Source: a virus
Direction: 5' to 3' (one strand)
Virus record (IMG/VR): IMGVR_UViG_3300042444_000200
Coordinates: 1-62,838 of that record
DNA length: 62,838 nt
Shown: piece by piece, positions 29,696 through 37,333 of the stretch
Numbering within the stretch: the stretch's first letter is position 1
Layout: each line of letters begins with the position of its first letter
Made by a program: the position numbers and the translations under genes
The notes under the pieces: model-generated
Told to the model about the DNA's origin: nothing
Seen by the model: the letters and a program-made list of their open reading frames with translations, nothing else
Databases searched by the model: none

Positions 29696-30517
29696 ATGGC
29701 AAAAGTCTACGGCTATGGGCGGCACAGCACCAACCACCAAGCCATCACGGAGGAGGTGCAACGGCAGCAGGTGGACGCCTACTGCAAGTACCAACTCCTC
29801 CCGAAGGGCGAGGAACTTGGCGACCCCTTCTGGTTCTACGATGCGGCAACGTCTGGCGGCAAGCCGCTGACTGAGCGGGAGCAGGGGCTGCGGATGTGGT
29901 GCGTGCTCCAGCCCGGTGACCACATCGTGGTTGCCAAGTTGGATCGTGCGTTTCGTTCGGTGATCGACGGCGTGAACTGCATCGAGATGCTCAAGGCAAA
30001 GGGCGTCCACCTACACATCCTCGACGTACACATCGACACCTCGTCTGCGATGGGGCAGTTCCATGTGACGATCATGCTGGCGTTCGCCCAACTCCAGCGG
30101 CAGTACATCTCCGACCGCACGAAGGAGGTGATGGCACGCAAGAAGGAGAGCGGCAAGTGGGTAGGCAACGGTGCCAACTCCGTGCCGTTCGGGTGGAAGA
30201 AGGCGGGCAAGCAGGGCTACCTCTTCAAGGACGAGGAGGAGCGGTCAAGGATCGAGCAGATACACCAGTGGCGGGAGGAGGGACTGAGCCTCTACTCCAT
30301 CTACTGCAAGGCGAACAGCAAGCAGTACCGCTGGGCACGGAAGGGCAGGTCGTGGGAACCCATGACCGTGAAGGCCGCACTCATTGCTCGGGATCGGGGG
30401 TATCCGAAGGTGATACCCAAGTCGCTTCTACGCACCCCCGTAGTTCACGGAGTGCCGCTTCCAGCCGACGCTGTAGCGTGCGAGGGTCTCGACCCTGCTC
30501 CCGTGCAATCTCCGTGA
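29696..30517 (+). CDS. Serine recombinase
   Basis: 273 residues. The resolvase/invertase catalytic domain is clear: YGYGRHSTNHQ with the nucleophile Ser11, GDHIVVAKLDRAFRSVIDG with the conserved Arg residues, and the long helix after it (MGQFHVTIMLAFAQLQRQYISDRTKE). A shortened Recombinase domain follows (VPFGWKKAGKQGYL). It is smaller than large serine integrases and lacks their Cys-rich and coiled-coil tail. It may invert or resolve phage DNA. The 3' end overlaps the convergent sigma gene by about 137 bases. Confidence 0.86.
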   Translation: MAKVYGYGRHSTNHQAITEEVQRQQVDAYCKYQLLPKGEELGDPFWFYDAATSGGKPLTEREQGLRMWCVLQPGDHIVVAKLDRAFRSVIDGVNCIEMLKAKGVHLHILDVHIDTSSAMGQFHVTIMLAFAQLQRQYISDRTKEVMARKKESGKWVGNGANSVPFGWKKAGKQGYLFKDEEERSRIEQIHQWREEGLSLYSIYCKANSKQYRWARKGRSWEPMTVKAALIARDRGYPKVIPKSLLRTPVVHGVPLPADAVACEGLDPAPVQSP

Positions 30518-30941
30518 CGCGACGGCCGATGACGATGGCCTGATGGATCAGGTCGCGGGCTGGTGGTTCGAGCCTGCTCATGCACTCTTGTGCTTCGCCG
30601 AAGTCGGGCATGGATGCCCGCTTGTCGGTGGCTGAAAGAGCGTGGCGGGGGGAGGAGTCCTCCCTCCGCCGCTGCTCCTTCATCGCCTCCTTCCGCAGTT
30701 CATTGCGGATGGCGACGGTGAAGTAGGTGGACATCTTGCTCTTGCGTTCGTCGAAACAGAACGACGCGAGGGTGATGGCGGTCATCGCTGCACCCGTGCT
30801 ATCTATCGAGCCCCTGTACTTACGCAGGCATGGGTGCCCACGCCAGAAGGCGGCAATCGCCTCCGGCATTATGGCAAGGGCTTGCTCGGCAACCTTCTGT
30901 TGCTCGGGCGTCAACTGTCTGACGAGCGGGGGCCTACTCAC
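30381..30941 (-). CDS. RNA polymerase sigma factor, phage-encoded
   Basis: 186 residues from a GTG overlapping the upstream TGA, with GGAGG five bases before. Region 2-like sequence: YRGSIDSTGAAMTAITLASFC, then FDERKSKMSTYFTVAIRNELRKE, matching the F-D-x-x-(R)-x-x-F-S-T-Y-x-x-x-x-I-R pattern of sigma. Region 4-like HTH at the end: LEPPARDLIHQAIVIGRR, then VTEIAREQGRDPRTLQRRLEAAL. It should steer host RNA polymerase to phage promoters; the repeated GGCCATAAAC motif is a plausible target. The family call is strong, the target is inferred. Confidence 0.82.
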   Translation of the reverse strand: MSRPPLVRQLTPEQQKVAEQALAIMPEAIAAFWRGHPCLRKYRGSIDSTGAAMTAITLASFCFDERKSKMSTYFTVAIRNELRKEAMKEQRRREDSSPRHALSATDKRASMPDFGEAQECMSRLEPPARDLIHQAIVIGRRVTEIAREQGRDPRTLQRRLEAALRELRGCVEATWVSPSDTPDPEQ

Positions 30942-31093
30942 AGAGACCTCCACTCGTGCATCTTCCAGTCACGCGCGCAATGCTTCTCGTGGCAGCGGTC
31001 GCAGTGGACTGGTTCACACAGCATCCCGCTGGGCGTGACCTTGACAGTCGCCTCCCGCATCCCGCATGACACGCACCCCTTACCGGCGGGCAC
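30938..31093 (-). CDS. Small zinc-binding protein (about 51 aa)
   Basis: Probable GTG start (VPAGKGCVSCGMREATVKV) overlapping the previous gene. Cys pairs CVSC and CEPVHCDRCHEKHC make a likely zinc ribbon. It couples to the sigma gene by GTGA, so it is possibly a sigma partner or anti-sigma-like factor. The frame is open upstream for 40 more codons, but that part overlaps the membrane protein gene. Start uncertain. Confidence 0.55.
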   Translation of the reverse strand: MPAGKGCVSCGMREATVKVTPSGMLCEPVHCDRCHEKHCARDWKMHEWRSL

Positions 31094-31451
31094 GCCATGC
31101 ACGGGCACGGTCAAGCATTCGACCGTACTTGCCACCCCCCGCTTCGCCGCCTTCGGCCGTGACTTCTTCGAGGGGTTCGTACTCGATGACCTCTTGGTCT
31201 TTCGGCTTCTCATCCGTGAGCCACCCGTAGGCGATGATGACGGCTGGTACTACGCCGAGTGCGAGTGCCGCCACCAACAGGAACCACACGTTCTTCCGGG
31301 CCCACTCGACCGAGACCTCCTGCTTCCGTGCAGGTGGCTCAACTGGGGCAGGGGCTGGGGCTGGCCTGTCGAACAGGCCGACCCTCACCTGCGGCGGGTC
31401 GAATGGGTGGTGGATAACACCGTCCCGACCGTCCTTACCGTCCGGCATCAT
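31080..31451 (-). CDS. Single-pass membrane protein (about 123 aa)
   Basis: Start set at the second ATG pair (MMPDGKDGRDGVIHH), with GGAGG close upstream; an ATG three codons earlier is possible. An N-terminal Pro-rich cytoplasmic part, a membrane helix (NVWFLLVAALALGVVPAVIIAYGW), then an acidic and finally a basic tail (YGRMLDRARAWRARR). It could be a small envelope or lysis-control protein, or hold the sigma/zinc partner at the membrane. Function unknown. Confidence 0.62.
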   Translation of the reverse strand: MMPDGKDGRDGVIHHPFDPPQVRVGLFDRPAPAPAPVEPPARKQEVSVEWARKNVWFLLVAALALGVVPAVIIAYGWLTDEKPKDQEVIEYEPLEEVTAEGGEAGGGKYGRMLDRARAWRARR

Positions 31452-31496
31452 AACCTCCATTGGCGTGCGAGGCTATACGTCCGTACACATTCCGAT

Positions 31497-31524
31497 CCCT
31501 AGCGCAACGTGCGTTACATTAGGG
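31497..31524. promoter_or_regulatory. Nested inverted repeat upstream of membrane/sigma operon
   Basis: CCCTA...TAGGG enclosing AACG-TG-CGTT, 35-70 bases before the membrane protein start, with TATAGC nearer the gene on the minus strand. A likely operator/promoter for the operon that ends with the sigma gene; the binder is unknown. Confidence 0.42.
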
Positions 31525-31586
31525 TTGAATGTGCGGGCGACTGGGGAAACGCACGCTGTCTCAGGGCTGACGCTCGGGGCTACCCA

Positions 31587-31596
31587 GTTTATGGCC
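31587..31596 (-). promoter_or_regulatory. GGCCATAAAC motif before membrane/sigma operon
   Basis: Minus-strand GGCCATAAAC right after a stop codon and about 135 bases before the membrane protein gene. If it is the sigma's target, the operon would be self-amplifying. Confidence 0.52.
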
Positions 31597-31961
31597 TATT
31601 GGCCCGCCAGAAGGCTCTGCGCCCGGAGGGGTGTGGCATACCGCCCTGATCCCGGATCGGCCGTCTCGCACGCACTGAGGAAGCGAGAGAGGGACTCCCT
31701 TGCTGGGCCCGGCCGGAGCCCCAACTCCTCGCAGCATTCCTCGAACGGCAGCAGCCCGCCACCCTCTAGCCACATCTCGGCAACCGCCCGCTGGCGGGCT
31801 ACCTCCCGGACGTAGGAGTTGTCAGCCACCGACCGCCGGAGTTCGTGCGTGTTCAGCACCGACCTGCCGTCCTCGCCCACCTCAGACAGGAGGCGGGCCG
31901 TGTGCTGGAGCATGGAACCACAGAGCAGGCGGTACGCCCCCTCGATCTCCTCGCCCGTCAG
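31596..31961 (-). CDS. Unknown helical regulator-like protein (about 121 aa)
   Basis: Likely starts at a CTG that overlaps the previous TGA (CTGA); no ATG fits. TGEEIEGAYRLLCGSMLQHTARLLSEV leads to a motif AVAEMWLEGGGLLPFEECCEELGL, which matches a group of small phage/prophage proteins with a helix-turn-helix-like 'F-E-x-V-C-E-x-L-G-L' end. DNA binding is plausible. The rest is Arg/Glu-rich. Start uncertain. Confidence 0.52.
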   Translation of the reverse strand: MTGEEIEGAYRLLCGSMLQHTARLLSEVGEDGRSVLNTHELRRSVADNSYVREVARQRAVAEMWLEGGGLLPFEECCEELGLRPGPARESLSRFLSACETADPGSGRYATPLRAQSLLAGQ

Positions 31962-32233
31962 TCCGGGTTCAGTTCTTGAGGTATCGTCGGGATGAAACAG
32001 ACGAGTTGTTCCGGGTGCAACTCCTCGCAGTCCTCTCCCCTCCAGTACCACTCCTCGTTCGACCTCGCCGTCCCCCGATCCAATACGCCCACAAACGCGG
32101 TCTGCGTCCTCCTGTCGAACACCAGATACTCGAAGCCGTTTCGCAGGTAAGCCTGCACTTTTCCTAGAACGTGCCATCGGTGACCCTCAATCTCTGCGTG
32201 ATAAAACTCTGGGGAATACATCTCCAACGCCAT
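31958..32233 (-). CDS. Unknown protein (91 aa)
   Basis: MALEMYSPEFYHAEIEGHRWHVLGKVQAYL; an alpha/beta small domain with FEYLVFDRRTQTAFVGVLDRG and an acidic end (CEELHPEQLVCFIPT). It is coupled to the next gene by the CTGA overlap and lies three bases after the diphosphohydrolase-like gene. Family unknown. Confidence 0.62.
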   Translation of the reverse strand: MALEMYSPEFYHAEIEGHRWHVLGKVQAYLRNGFEYLVFDRRTQTAFVGVLDRGTARSNEEWYWRGEDCEELHPEQLVCFIPTIPQELNPD

Positions 32234-32236
32234 CGC

Positions 32237-32596
32237 TCACTCCTGTCGTGGTGGTGGTAGACATCCGGGCAGACGCTCGTGCCCCGCATTCAGTTCAGGA
32301 TATGCCTCCTGTGACTGACATGCAAACAATGCGTTCCAAGCCATGTGACCAAGATGGTCATCACTGCGGTCGCCAGATAAGTAGGCGTAGGCATGGGCAA
32401 TCGCGTGGTTCAGGTACACATGGACGGGCAGGCCCCGCTCGTGATTGAACGCACCGTACTTTTCAACACCCACTGCCGCTGCCTCCGCACAACGCCGCAA
32501 CCCTACGGGCGAGAGCAAGTCCCACCTCGCACCGAGTGCCGTCCTCTTGGCACCCGTCTCGTACACCTCTGTCTCACCGTGAACTGTGCTTTCCAT
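32237..32596 (-). CDS. dATP/dGTP diphosphohydrolase-like protein (DUF5664)
   Basis: 119 residues. LGARWDLLSPVGLRRCAEAAAVGVEKYG, VYLNHAIAHAYAYLSGDRSDDHLGHMAWNALF match the DUF5664 family annotated as dATP/dGTP diphosphohydrolase domain proteins, with the helix-E-x-x-x-x-x-x-H-x-x-x-A pattern of all-alpha NTP pyrophosphatases. It would shape deoxynucleotide pools during replication. No PurZ-like gene for modified adenine was found. Next to DNA nucleases in the same operon. Confidence 0.72.
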   Translation of the reverse strand: MESTVHGETEVYETGAKRTALGARWDLLSPVGLRRCAEAAAVGVEKYGAFNHERGLPVHVYLNHAIAHAYAYLSGDRSDDHLGHMAWNALFACQSQEAYPELNAGHERLPGCLPPPRQE

Positions 32597-32607
32597 GTCA
32601 ACACTCC

Positions 32608-33087
32608 TCAGTTTGCCATCGAACCTAGACTCATCTTCAACTCCGAGAGAGGACGCAGTGCAGACTTGGGCACGAAGTAAGCGGGCTCATAGCCCCCGTG
32701 ATTCTTCAGCCACTGCTCCTGCCTGCCGTCCTCACACATGATCCAGCCATGTACCTGAAAGTCTGGGGCCTCGCCCGTCACAAGGACGTACGGCCTGCCA
32801 GCCGGGTCATCCTTGCGGATGATCAAGTCCCAGTCGTGGTTGCTGCGGGTGCGAACCTCGACGCCAGCAACATCGGACTTCCCCTTGAAGGTGTTGATGT
32901 CGGCCGTCCAGTACACACCCATGCACTTGGCGTACGCCATCTCACCGCAGGCACCCAAGATGTGGGCATCCCACGACGAGCCAGCGTCGAACCTACGCTT
33001 GCGGTTGTCGGCCATAGCGTGGACGTTGCGAAGGACACCCTCCTCCGCACCACGCCTGACCTCGTGCCAGTCGAGAGTCACTCGCAT
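32608..33087 (-). CDS. PD-(D/E)XK-like nuclease (159 aa)
   Basis: MRVTLDWHEVRRGAEEGVLRN; GACGEMAYAKCMGVYW then DINTFKGKSDVAGVEVRTRSNHDWDLIIRKDD gives the fold order E...D...(E)-V-R-T with a following hydrophobic strand (PYVLVTGEAP). It is similar to small phage nucleases of this superfamily, though the usual Lys of the E-x-K is Arg. It overlaps the Hjc-like gene by 10 bases. The role in recombination or host DNA cutting is not proved. Confidence 0.62.
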   Translation of the reverse strand: MRVTLDWHEVRRGAEEGVLRNVHAMADNRKRRFDAGSSWDAHILGACGEMAYAKCMGVYWTADINTFKGKSDVAGVEVRTRSNHDWDLIIRKDDPAGRPYVLVTGEAPDFQVHGWIMCEDGRQEQWLKNHGGYEPAYFVPKSALRPLSELKMSLGSMAN

Positions 33088-33419
33088 CTGCCGCCCTCCT
33101 TCACTGTGCGAACCAGTTGGTGCAGGTCATCGAGCCGCACGGTCAGGAGCCAGTCAGCCCCGTTCTTCCGGTGGCACACGACGGGCAACTTCTTCTGGGG
33201 CGAGGCGTCGCTCACTGCCTGATCCATGACAGCGTGGATGTTCAGCCGCTGGCACCGCTTGCTCTCAACGAACAGGCCGGGCAACTCCGACACCTCAACG
33301 TCACTGTCTCCGGCGGCACCGCAGAACTGCTGCGTCCTGCGAGATGAGTAGCCCATGTCGCGGAACTTCTCTGCCAGTTCACGCTCACCGGCAGCACCTT
33401 TGGCACGGCTATTGGTCAC
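33078..33419 (-). CDS. Holliday junction resolvase (Hjc-like)
   Basis: 113 residues from a GTG within the end of the upstream HNH gene. KGAAGERELAEKFRDMGY (Glu of the fold), GDSDVEVSELPGLFVESKRCQRLN (D...E-x-K core) and QAVSDAS...KLPVVCHRKNGADWLLTV are the order seen in archaeal Hjc-type and phage resolvases. It would cut four-way junctions made by the annealing protein. Good conservation of active residues. Confidence 0.82.
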   Translation of the reverse strand: MTNSRAKGAAGERELAEKFRDMGYSSRRTQQFCGAAGDSDVEVSELPGLFVESKRCQRLNIHAVMDQAVSDASPQKKLPVVCHRKNGADWLLTVRLDDLHQLVRTVKEGGRCE

Positions 33420-33774
33420 GGTTGGCGGCCCTCTCTTCTTCAGCCCAGTCGGGGATGCTGAACACAAGGTCGGGAAACGAGCGTCGATGTCGTAGTCCAG
33501 CAAGGTAATCAAGATCGACCTCGCCATCCTCCTGACGCTTCGCCTCCAATATAACACCCATGTCAATCGACTTTCTTTCTCCTCCACTGTGATACCCGTA
33601 GTGACAATCACGGCACAGAAGGATGAGGTTCCGATTGTCATGCGGGTTCTTGCCACGCCGACCTTGAATGTGATGGAGTTCGAGCGTCTTGCCCGGCCTG
33701 AACTTCCTCCAGTGGCACACGGCACATCGGTCGTGCGACTCCGCGTACCCCGAGAGGTCAGCGTTCTTCTTCAT
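33409..33774 (-). CDS. HNH endonuclease (121 aa)
   Basis: Short HNH domain: DRCAVCHWRKFRPGKTLELHHIQGRRG, then PHDNRNLILLCRDCHYGYHSGG, with both zinc Cys pairs (C-x2-C) and the H-H-I catalytic site. MKKNADLSGYAESH at the start. It lies between resolvase and secreted peptidase-like genes with overlaps, so it may be a domesticated nuclease of the replication unit rather than a homing intruder. Confidence 0.85.
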   Translation of the reverse strand: MKKNADLSGYAESHDRCAVCHWRKFRPGKTLELHHIQGRRGKNPHDNRNLILLCRDCHYGYHSGGERKSIDMGVILEAKRQEDGEVDLDYLAGLRHRRSFPDLVFSIPDWAEEERAANRDQ

Positions 33775-34450
33775 TGTTCACCTTCAGGAGGACACAGTCC
33801 TTCACGATGGGCAGCGAGTCGAAGTCCTCCGCGATGTAGCGGCACCGCTCAAGCAGCACCCCGTAGAACTCCACGAGTTGACCAACGGGGTACTCGTCGC
33901 CCTCCCTGCGGCACACCTCGTCCACCATGTAGGCGGAGTACACGGCGAGTTCGCCCATGAACTCCTCCGTCTCACGCCGCCTCGTCCAGTTCAACTCCTG
34001 CCGCACCATCGCACCGTGCTGGTACGCGATCAGTTCATCGAACAGGTACAGCGGGTACGAACCCCAGTCCTTCTTCGAGTCCACGAGGTAGGTCTTGAAC
34101 GTCTTGCCACGCATTGCCGCCGGGATGGTCGCAGCCACATGGTCGAGCGTCGTCTTCTCGGTCAGCGGCACACGCCATGCCTCACCCTCAAGGGTGTAGA
34201 AGGCACGGTGCTTCGTGCCCGACAGGCGGGAGTTCACGAAGTGACTGGCCTCGTGAGCCCAAGTGATGGGGCACTCATCGAAGCGGGCTTCGGTGGCGTC
34301 CTTCTCGGGGAGACGGGCGAGCACATCCCGGAGCGTCTCCGGCATGCCGCCCTCAATCTTCCTGATCGGCGTCGCCTCGATGTACAGAATCTCCCCTGCC
34401 TGTACGGCAATGGGGAGCAACGCAATAGCCGCAGTCACAAGTCGTTTCAT
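33758..34450 (-). CDS. Secreted HExxH protein, putative zinc metallopeptidase (230 aa)
   Basis: Signal peptide MKRLVTAAIALLPIAVQAG. In the mature part ITWAHEASHFVNSRLSG has the H-E-x-x-H zinc motif, and a later YLFDELIAYQHGAMV gives a Glu that could be the third ligand (gluzincin type). The rest is helical. A secreted peptidase amid DNA-metabolism genes is odd. It may act on the periplasm or another protein on release. It is not a known endolysin family. Confidence 0.65.
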   Translation of the reverse strand: MKRLVTAAIALLPIAVQAGEILYIEATPIRKIEGGMPETLRDVLARLPEKDATEARFDECPITWAHEASHFVNSRLSGTKHRAFYTLEGEAWRVPLTEKTTLDHVAATIPAAMRGKTFKTYLVDSKKDWGSYPLYLFDELIAYQHGAMVRQELNWTRRRETEEFMGELAVYSAYMVDEVCRREGDEYPVGQLVEFYGVLLERCRYIAEDFDSLPIVKDCVLLKVNNEEER

Positions 34451-34601
34451 TTCGCACTTCCTTTTGCTGGGATTGGAGGCCAGCCTTGACCTCCGCTAAC
34501 TCTTTCATGGCCCTAGCCAACTGGGCTTCGAGCCACGCCATACGCATTTCTGCGTAGCGGACGTACTTCTCATCAGCGACCTGCTGTTTGTCTTCGCTCA
34601 T
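34353..34601 (-). CDS. Short coiled-coil protein (82 aa), overlapping
   Basis: MSEDKQQVADEKYVRYAEMRMAWLEAQLARAMKELAEVKAG starts 29 bases inside the helicase end. The first 45 residues form a coiled coil, and the rest reads in another frame over the signal peptide of the peptidase gene, with two Cys. A frame this long could be real only in its first half. Low-to-middling support. Confidence 0.48.
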   Translation of the reverse strand: MSEDKQQVADEKYVRYAEMRMAWLEAQLARAMKELAEVKAGLQSQQKEVRNETTCDCGYCVAPHCRTGRGDSVHRGDADQED

Positions 34602-36150
34602 TTGCCACCCTGTTGAGTTCGCGTTTCACCGCCTCCACCAGCCACTCATTGCCGGGCCTCTTGCTCGCCCCCTTGATCCAGCCCTTGAGGTAGTCGGCCG
34701 GGATCATGCGGATCGGGATTCCCTTATAGGGCCCCCAGATCATGCGGGCCTCTCGCCTCTTGGGGATGTCGCTCGTGCCCTTCTTGAAGGCGTCCACCCA
34801 CTGGCTGTCCACCTCCGCACGGAACACCAGCGGGCGGCGGCGTGCCAGTTCTTCCTGACGGTGGATCACTGCTGCCTGCCGCTCCTGCTCCATCTCGGCA
34901 GCGACGGCTGCGTCCACATCCTCCATCGTGACCGGCTCGCCCCTGTCGATCATGTCCTCGACGTACGCCTTACGCTTCTTGGTGGGCGGCACGAACACAT
35001 CGACGGCACTGCAAATGCAGTGGCACTTGCTGGCGTCGGTGTAGTCGTACACATCGCAGTTGGGCTTGGCGTCGTTGCGGATCGCAAGGCGGCGGCTGTA
35101 GTCGCTCGGTGCATCCTTGAACACATCGTTGGACGAGGGCCGGGCACCACGCCCCAGCATCTGGATGTACTTGGGCAGGCTCTTGGTTGGGCGAAGGTTG
35201 TGAATCTCGCCTACCTGTGGGCTGTCCCAGCCGGTAGTAAGGCAGCCCACGTTCACGATCAGTTCGGCGTCGCCCTCCTCGAAGCGGGCCAACTGCTCGA
35301 CCCGCTTCTCCTTCGGCATCTCGCTGTCAACGACGGCACACTGGATGCCGTGCCGGTTCTCAAGGATGTCCTGCATGGCCCGTGCATTGCGGATGCCGGT
35401 CGTGAACACCACGCCCTTCCGCTTGTGGTTGGCGGCGATCATGGCCGTCTGCTCCAGCATCACGCCCTCCTCGCCCATGATCCTGTCGAGTTCCTCAACG
35501 CTGAAGTCGTGGGCACCCGTGCTACCGAAGCGACTCATGTCGAGTTTCTTCAGCACGATGCGTCGGATGTTGAACGGAACCAGCCACCCCCACTCGATGC
35601 CCTGCCTCATTCCGATTGACACTGGGTGGCAGTCGTACTGGTGCAGCGGCGACACGCCGGTCGTGCGGTAGTGGGGGGTGGCTGACATGCCGATGATCTT
35701 CGTGCCCGCTGCCTTGAAGGCGGCGACCAACTCAGCCTGACGGGGGCCAAGCGAAGCGTGTGCTTCGTCGATGATCAGCAACTCCGTCTTGCCCAAGAAC
35801 CTCTCGTACCTGTTGTTCGAGATGAGGCTCGCCAGTGACGCCACCGTGACCGGGCACTCAGGGTCTGCCATCAGCGGGCCCTGTTCGATCTCCGGGACGT
35901 ACCGGCGATACCTCTTGACGGTGGACACCACCTGCCCGACTGTTGCGTCGTACGGCGTGGAGATGAGCACCTTGTCAAACTGCTCCGAGAGGGCGGCGGC
36001 TATCGCCGTCTTGCCCATACCCGTCGCCACCTCGATGAACGCACTCTGCCGAGAGCGGAGCGCGTTCATGCCACCGTCTACGGAGTGCTGCTGGTAATCA
36101 CGCAGCAGCATCTTCCGCTCGGATGGCTTGTCAAACAGGGAGAGAGTCAT
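34573..36150 (-). CDS. SF2 DEAD/DEAH-box helicase
   Basis: 525 residues. LRDYQQHSVDGGMNALRSRQSAF (Q-motif-like), VATGMGKTA (Walker A, 41-49), LLIIDEAHASLG (DEAH at 127-130), ISMSATP-like GMSATPHY, VVFTTGIRNARAM, TTGWDSP and MLGRGARPS (motif VI) place it with UvsW/RecG-like phage helicases. It would unwind recombination intermediates along with SSB, ERF and resolvase. It overlaps the next gene by four bases. A CxC pair (KCHCIC) inserted near the end is unusual. Confidence 0.9.
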   Translation of the reverse strand: MTLSLFDKPSERKMLLRDYQQHSVDGGMNALRSRQSAFIEVATGMGKTAIAAALSEQFDKVLISTPYDATVGQVVSTVKRYRRYVPEIEQGPLMADPECPVTVASLASLISNNRYERFLGKTELLIIDEAHASLGPRQAELVAAFKAAGTKIIGMSATPHYRTTGVSPLHQYDCHPVSIGMRQGIEWGWLVPFNIRRIVLKKLDMSRFGSTGAHDFSVEELDRIMGEEGVMLEQTAMIAANHKRKGVVFTTGIRNARAMQDILENRHGIQCAVVDSEMPKEKRVEQLARFEEGDAELIVNVGCLTTGWDSPQVGEIHNLRPTKSLPKYIQMLGRGARPSSNDVFKDAPSDYSRRLAIRNDAKPNCDVYDYTDASKCHCICSAVDVFVPPTKKRKAYVEDMIDRGEPVTMEDVDAAVAAEMEQERQAAVIHRQEELARRRPLVFRAEVDSQWVDAFKKGTSDIPKRREARMIWGPYKGIPIRMIPADYLKGWIKGASKRPGNEWLVEAVKRELNRVANERRQTAGR

Positions 36151-36467
36151 GCTACGGCACCCCCGTAGGAGACCCGCGACCGGAGGCGTGGGCTGTAACT
36201 ACCCACCCACCTGCGGGCTGCTTCCTCCGGCGTCCACGCCGCCTTGATCTCCTCCGCCCTCTGACGAATCTCCTCCGGTGTCGGATCGACCTTCCGCTGG
36301 AGCCTTCGGTCTTCGGGCTCGACGCCTTCTTCGCGTTCCATTCTCCGCCGGAACGGGTACAGGGTGATCCCGCTCAGGCTCGTCGCCACCTCCGGTGACA
36401 CTCCCTCCATCACCAACCTCCTTGCTTGCTGGTACCGAATCTCGTAGTTCGCTGGTCGCCCCTTCAT
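36147..36467 (-). CDS. Unknown protein with helix-turn-helix-like start (106 aa)
   Basis: MKGRPANYEIRYQQARRLVMEGVSPEVATSLSG behind a perfect AAGGAGG. Basic, with a likely N-terminal DNA-binding helix-turn-helix, and then Arg/Glu-rich (EEIRQRAEEIKAAWTPEEAARRW). It shares 269 bases with the gene at 36199-36642 in another frame. Probably a regulator or helicase partner. Confidence 0.65.
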   Translation of the reverse strand: MKGRPANYEIRYQQARRLVMEGVSPEVATSLSGITLYPFRRRMEREEGVEPEDRRLQRKVDPTPEEIRQRAEEIKAAWTPEEAARRWVGSYSPRLRSRVSYGGAVA

Positions 36468-36642
36468 CTGTCGCCTCCTTGAAGAAATCGTTGAACGTCA
36501 CCATCGCCTGCAACGCCCTCACCTCCGTAATGAGGAGAGGCACCCATGCCCGTGTGATCTGCACCGTCAGCGTGGGATTCAGAACCACCTCGTCGCTCGC
36601 GGCCCATTCATCGAGCCGCTTCAAGTCGCTCTCTTGGATCAC
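36199..36642 (-). CDS. Unknown protein overlapping the HTH-like gene (147 aa)
   Basis: GTG start coupled to the ERF gene stop (GTGA). The first 65 residues (IQESDLKRLDEWAASDEVVLNPTLTVQ, then WVPLLITEVRALQAM) look like a normal globular domain. The rest is Gly/Arg/Pro-rich, overlapping the next gene for 269 bases in another frame. The overlap may mean a real dual-coding stretch or a frameshift between the two genes. Confidence 0.55.
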   Translation of the reverse strand: MIQESDLKRLDEWAASDEVVLNPTLTVQITRAWVPLLITEVRALQAMVTFNDFFKEATDEGATSELRDSVPASKEVGDGGSVTGGGDEPERDHPVPVPAENGTRRRRRARRPKAPAEGRSDTGGDSSEGGGDQGGVDAGGSSPQVGG

Positions 36643-37328
36643 GCTTTTGACTCCGTGTTGGGCGGGGTCTTGGCCCGCAACTTCTCACGCTCCTTCTTCA
36701 GCAACTCCATCTGGCTCTCGGTCATCTCGCCGCTGCCGACACGCATGGCGACGCGGGCAATGACCTCGTCGCGTTCCTGCTCCGTCGAGACGGCCTTCAA
36801 CTTCTTGAGTGCCATCTCCTCCAGCCGGAAGGACTGGGCAGACGAGGTCTTCGTCGCCTCTGTCGCAGCCACGCCGTCGTCATCGTTCTCCGCTGCGATG
36901 CCGCAGAGGCAGGCGATGTGGAGACGACGCATGTAGGTGCAGTAGGCGAGGTACGCCTGCGGCTTCATCGGGTCGGCAGCGATGCGGCTGACCGACCGGG
37001 TGAACTGGCCCGACTTGTGACCCAGCGTCGTGACGAGGAACTCCTCCTCGCCCACGATCTGCGTCGTGCTCTTGAGAGCCAGCCCGTGAGCACTGTTGAT
37101 CGGACGAACGGCATCGAGCAGGGCATCGACGGTGGCGTACATCCCGAATGCACCCTTCGCATTCTTGAGTACGGCCGGGTACTCGCCCTGCGCCTTCGCA
37201 AGGTCTTCGTACAGCAGTTCAGTGGTCTCCGACTCGTTCGCATATGGATCGAACGGACGGTGGCGAATCGGCTTGTTGGTCGGCACGAACATTGGGGTTT
37301 GCATTTCTGCGTCCTTTGGGGTTTCCAT
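36639..37328 (-). CDS. ERF-family single-strand annealing protein
   Basis: Start at METPKDAEMQTPMFVP; an upstream open frame is rejected because it lies inside the nuclease gene. 229 residues. AFGMYATVDALLDAVRPINSAHGLALKSTT and TTLGHKSGQFTRSVSRI...PQAYLAYCTYMRRLHIACLCGI match the ERF (essential recombination function) family. It anneals single strands for phage recombination with SSB and the nuclease directly upstream. The C-terminus is Lys/Glu-rich. Typical size. Confidence 0.86.
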   Translation of the reverse strand: METPKDAEMQTPMFVPTNKPIRHRPFDPYANESETTELLYEDLAKAQGEYPAVLKNAKGAFGMYATVDALLDAVRPINSAHGLALKSTTQIVGEEEFLVTTLGHKSGQFTRSVSRIAADPMKPQAYLAYCTYMRRLHIACLCGIAAENDDDGVAATEATKTSSAQSFRLEEMALKKLKAVSTEQERDEVIARVAMRVGSGEMTESQMELLKKEREKLRAKTPPNTESKA

Positions 37329-37333
37329 TCCTC

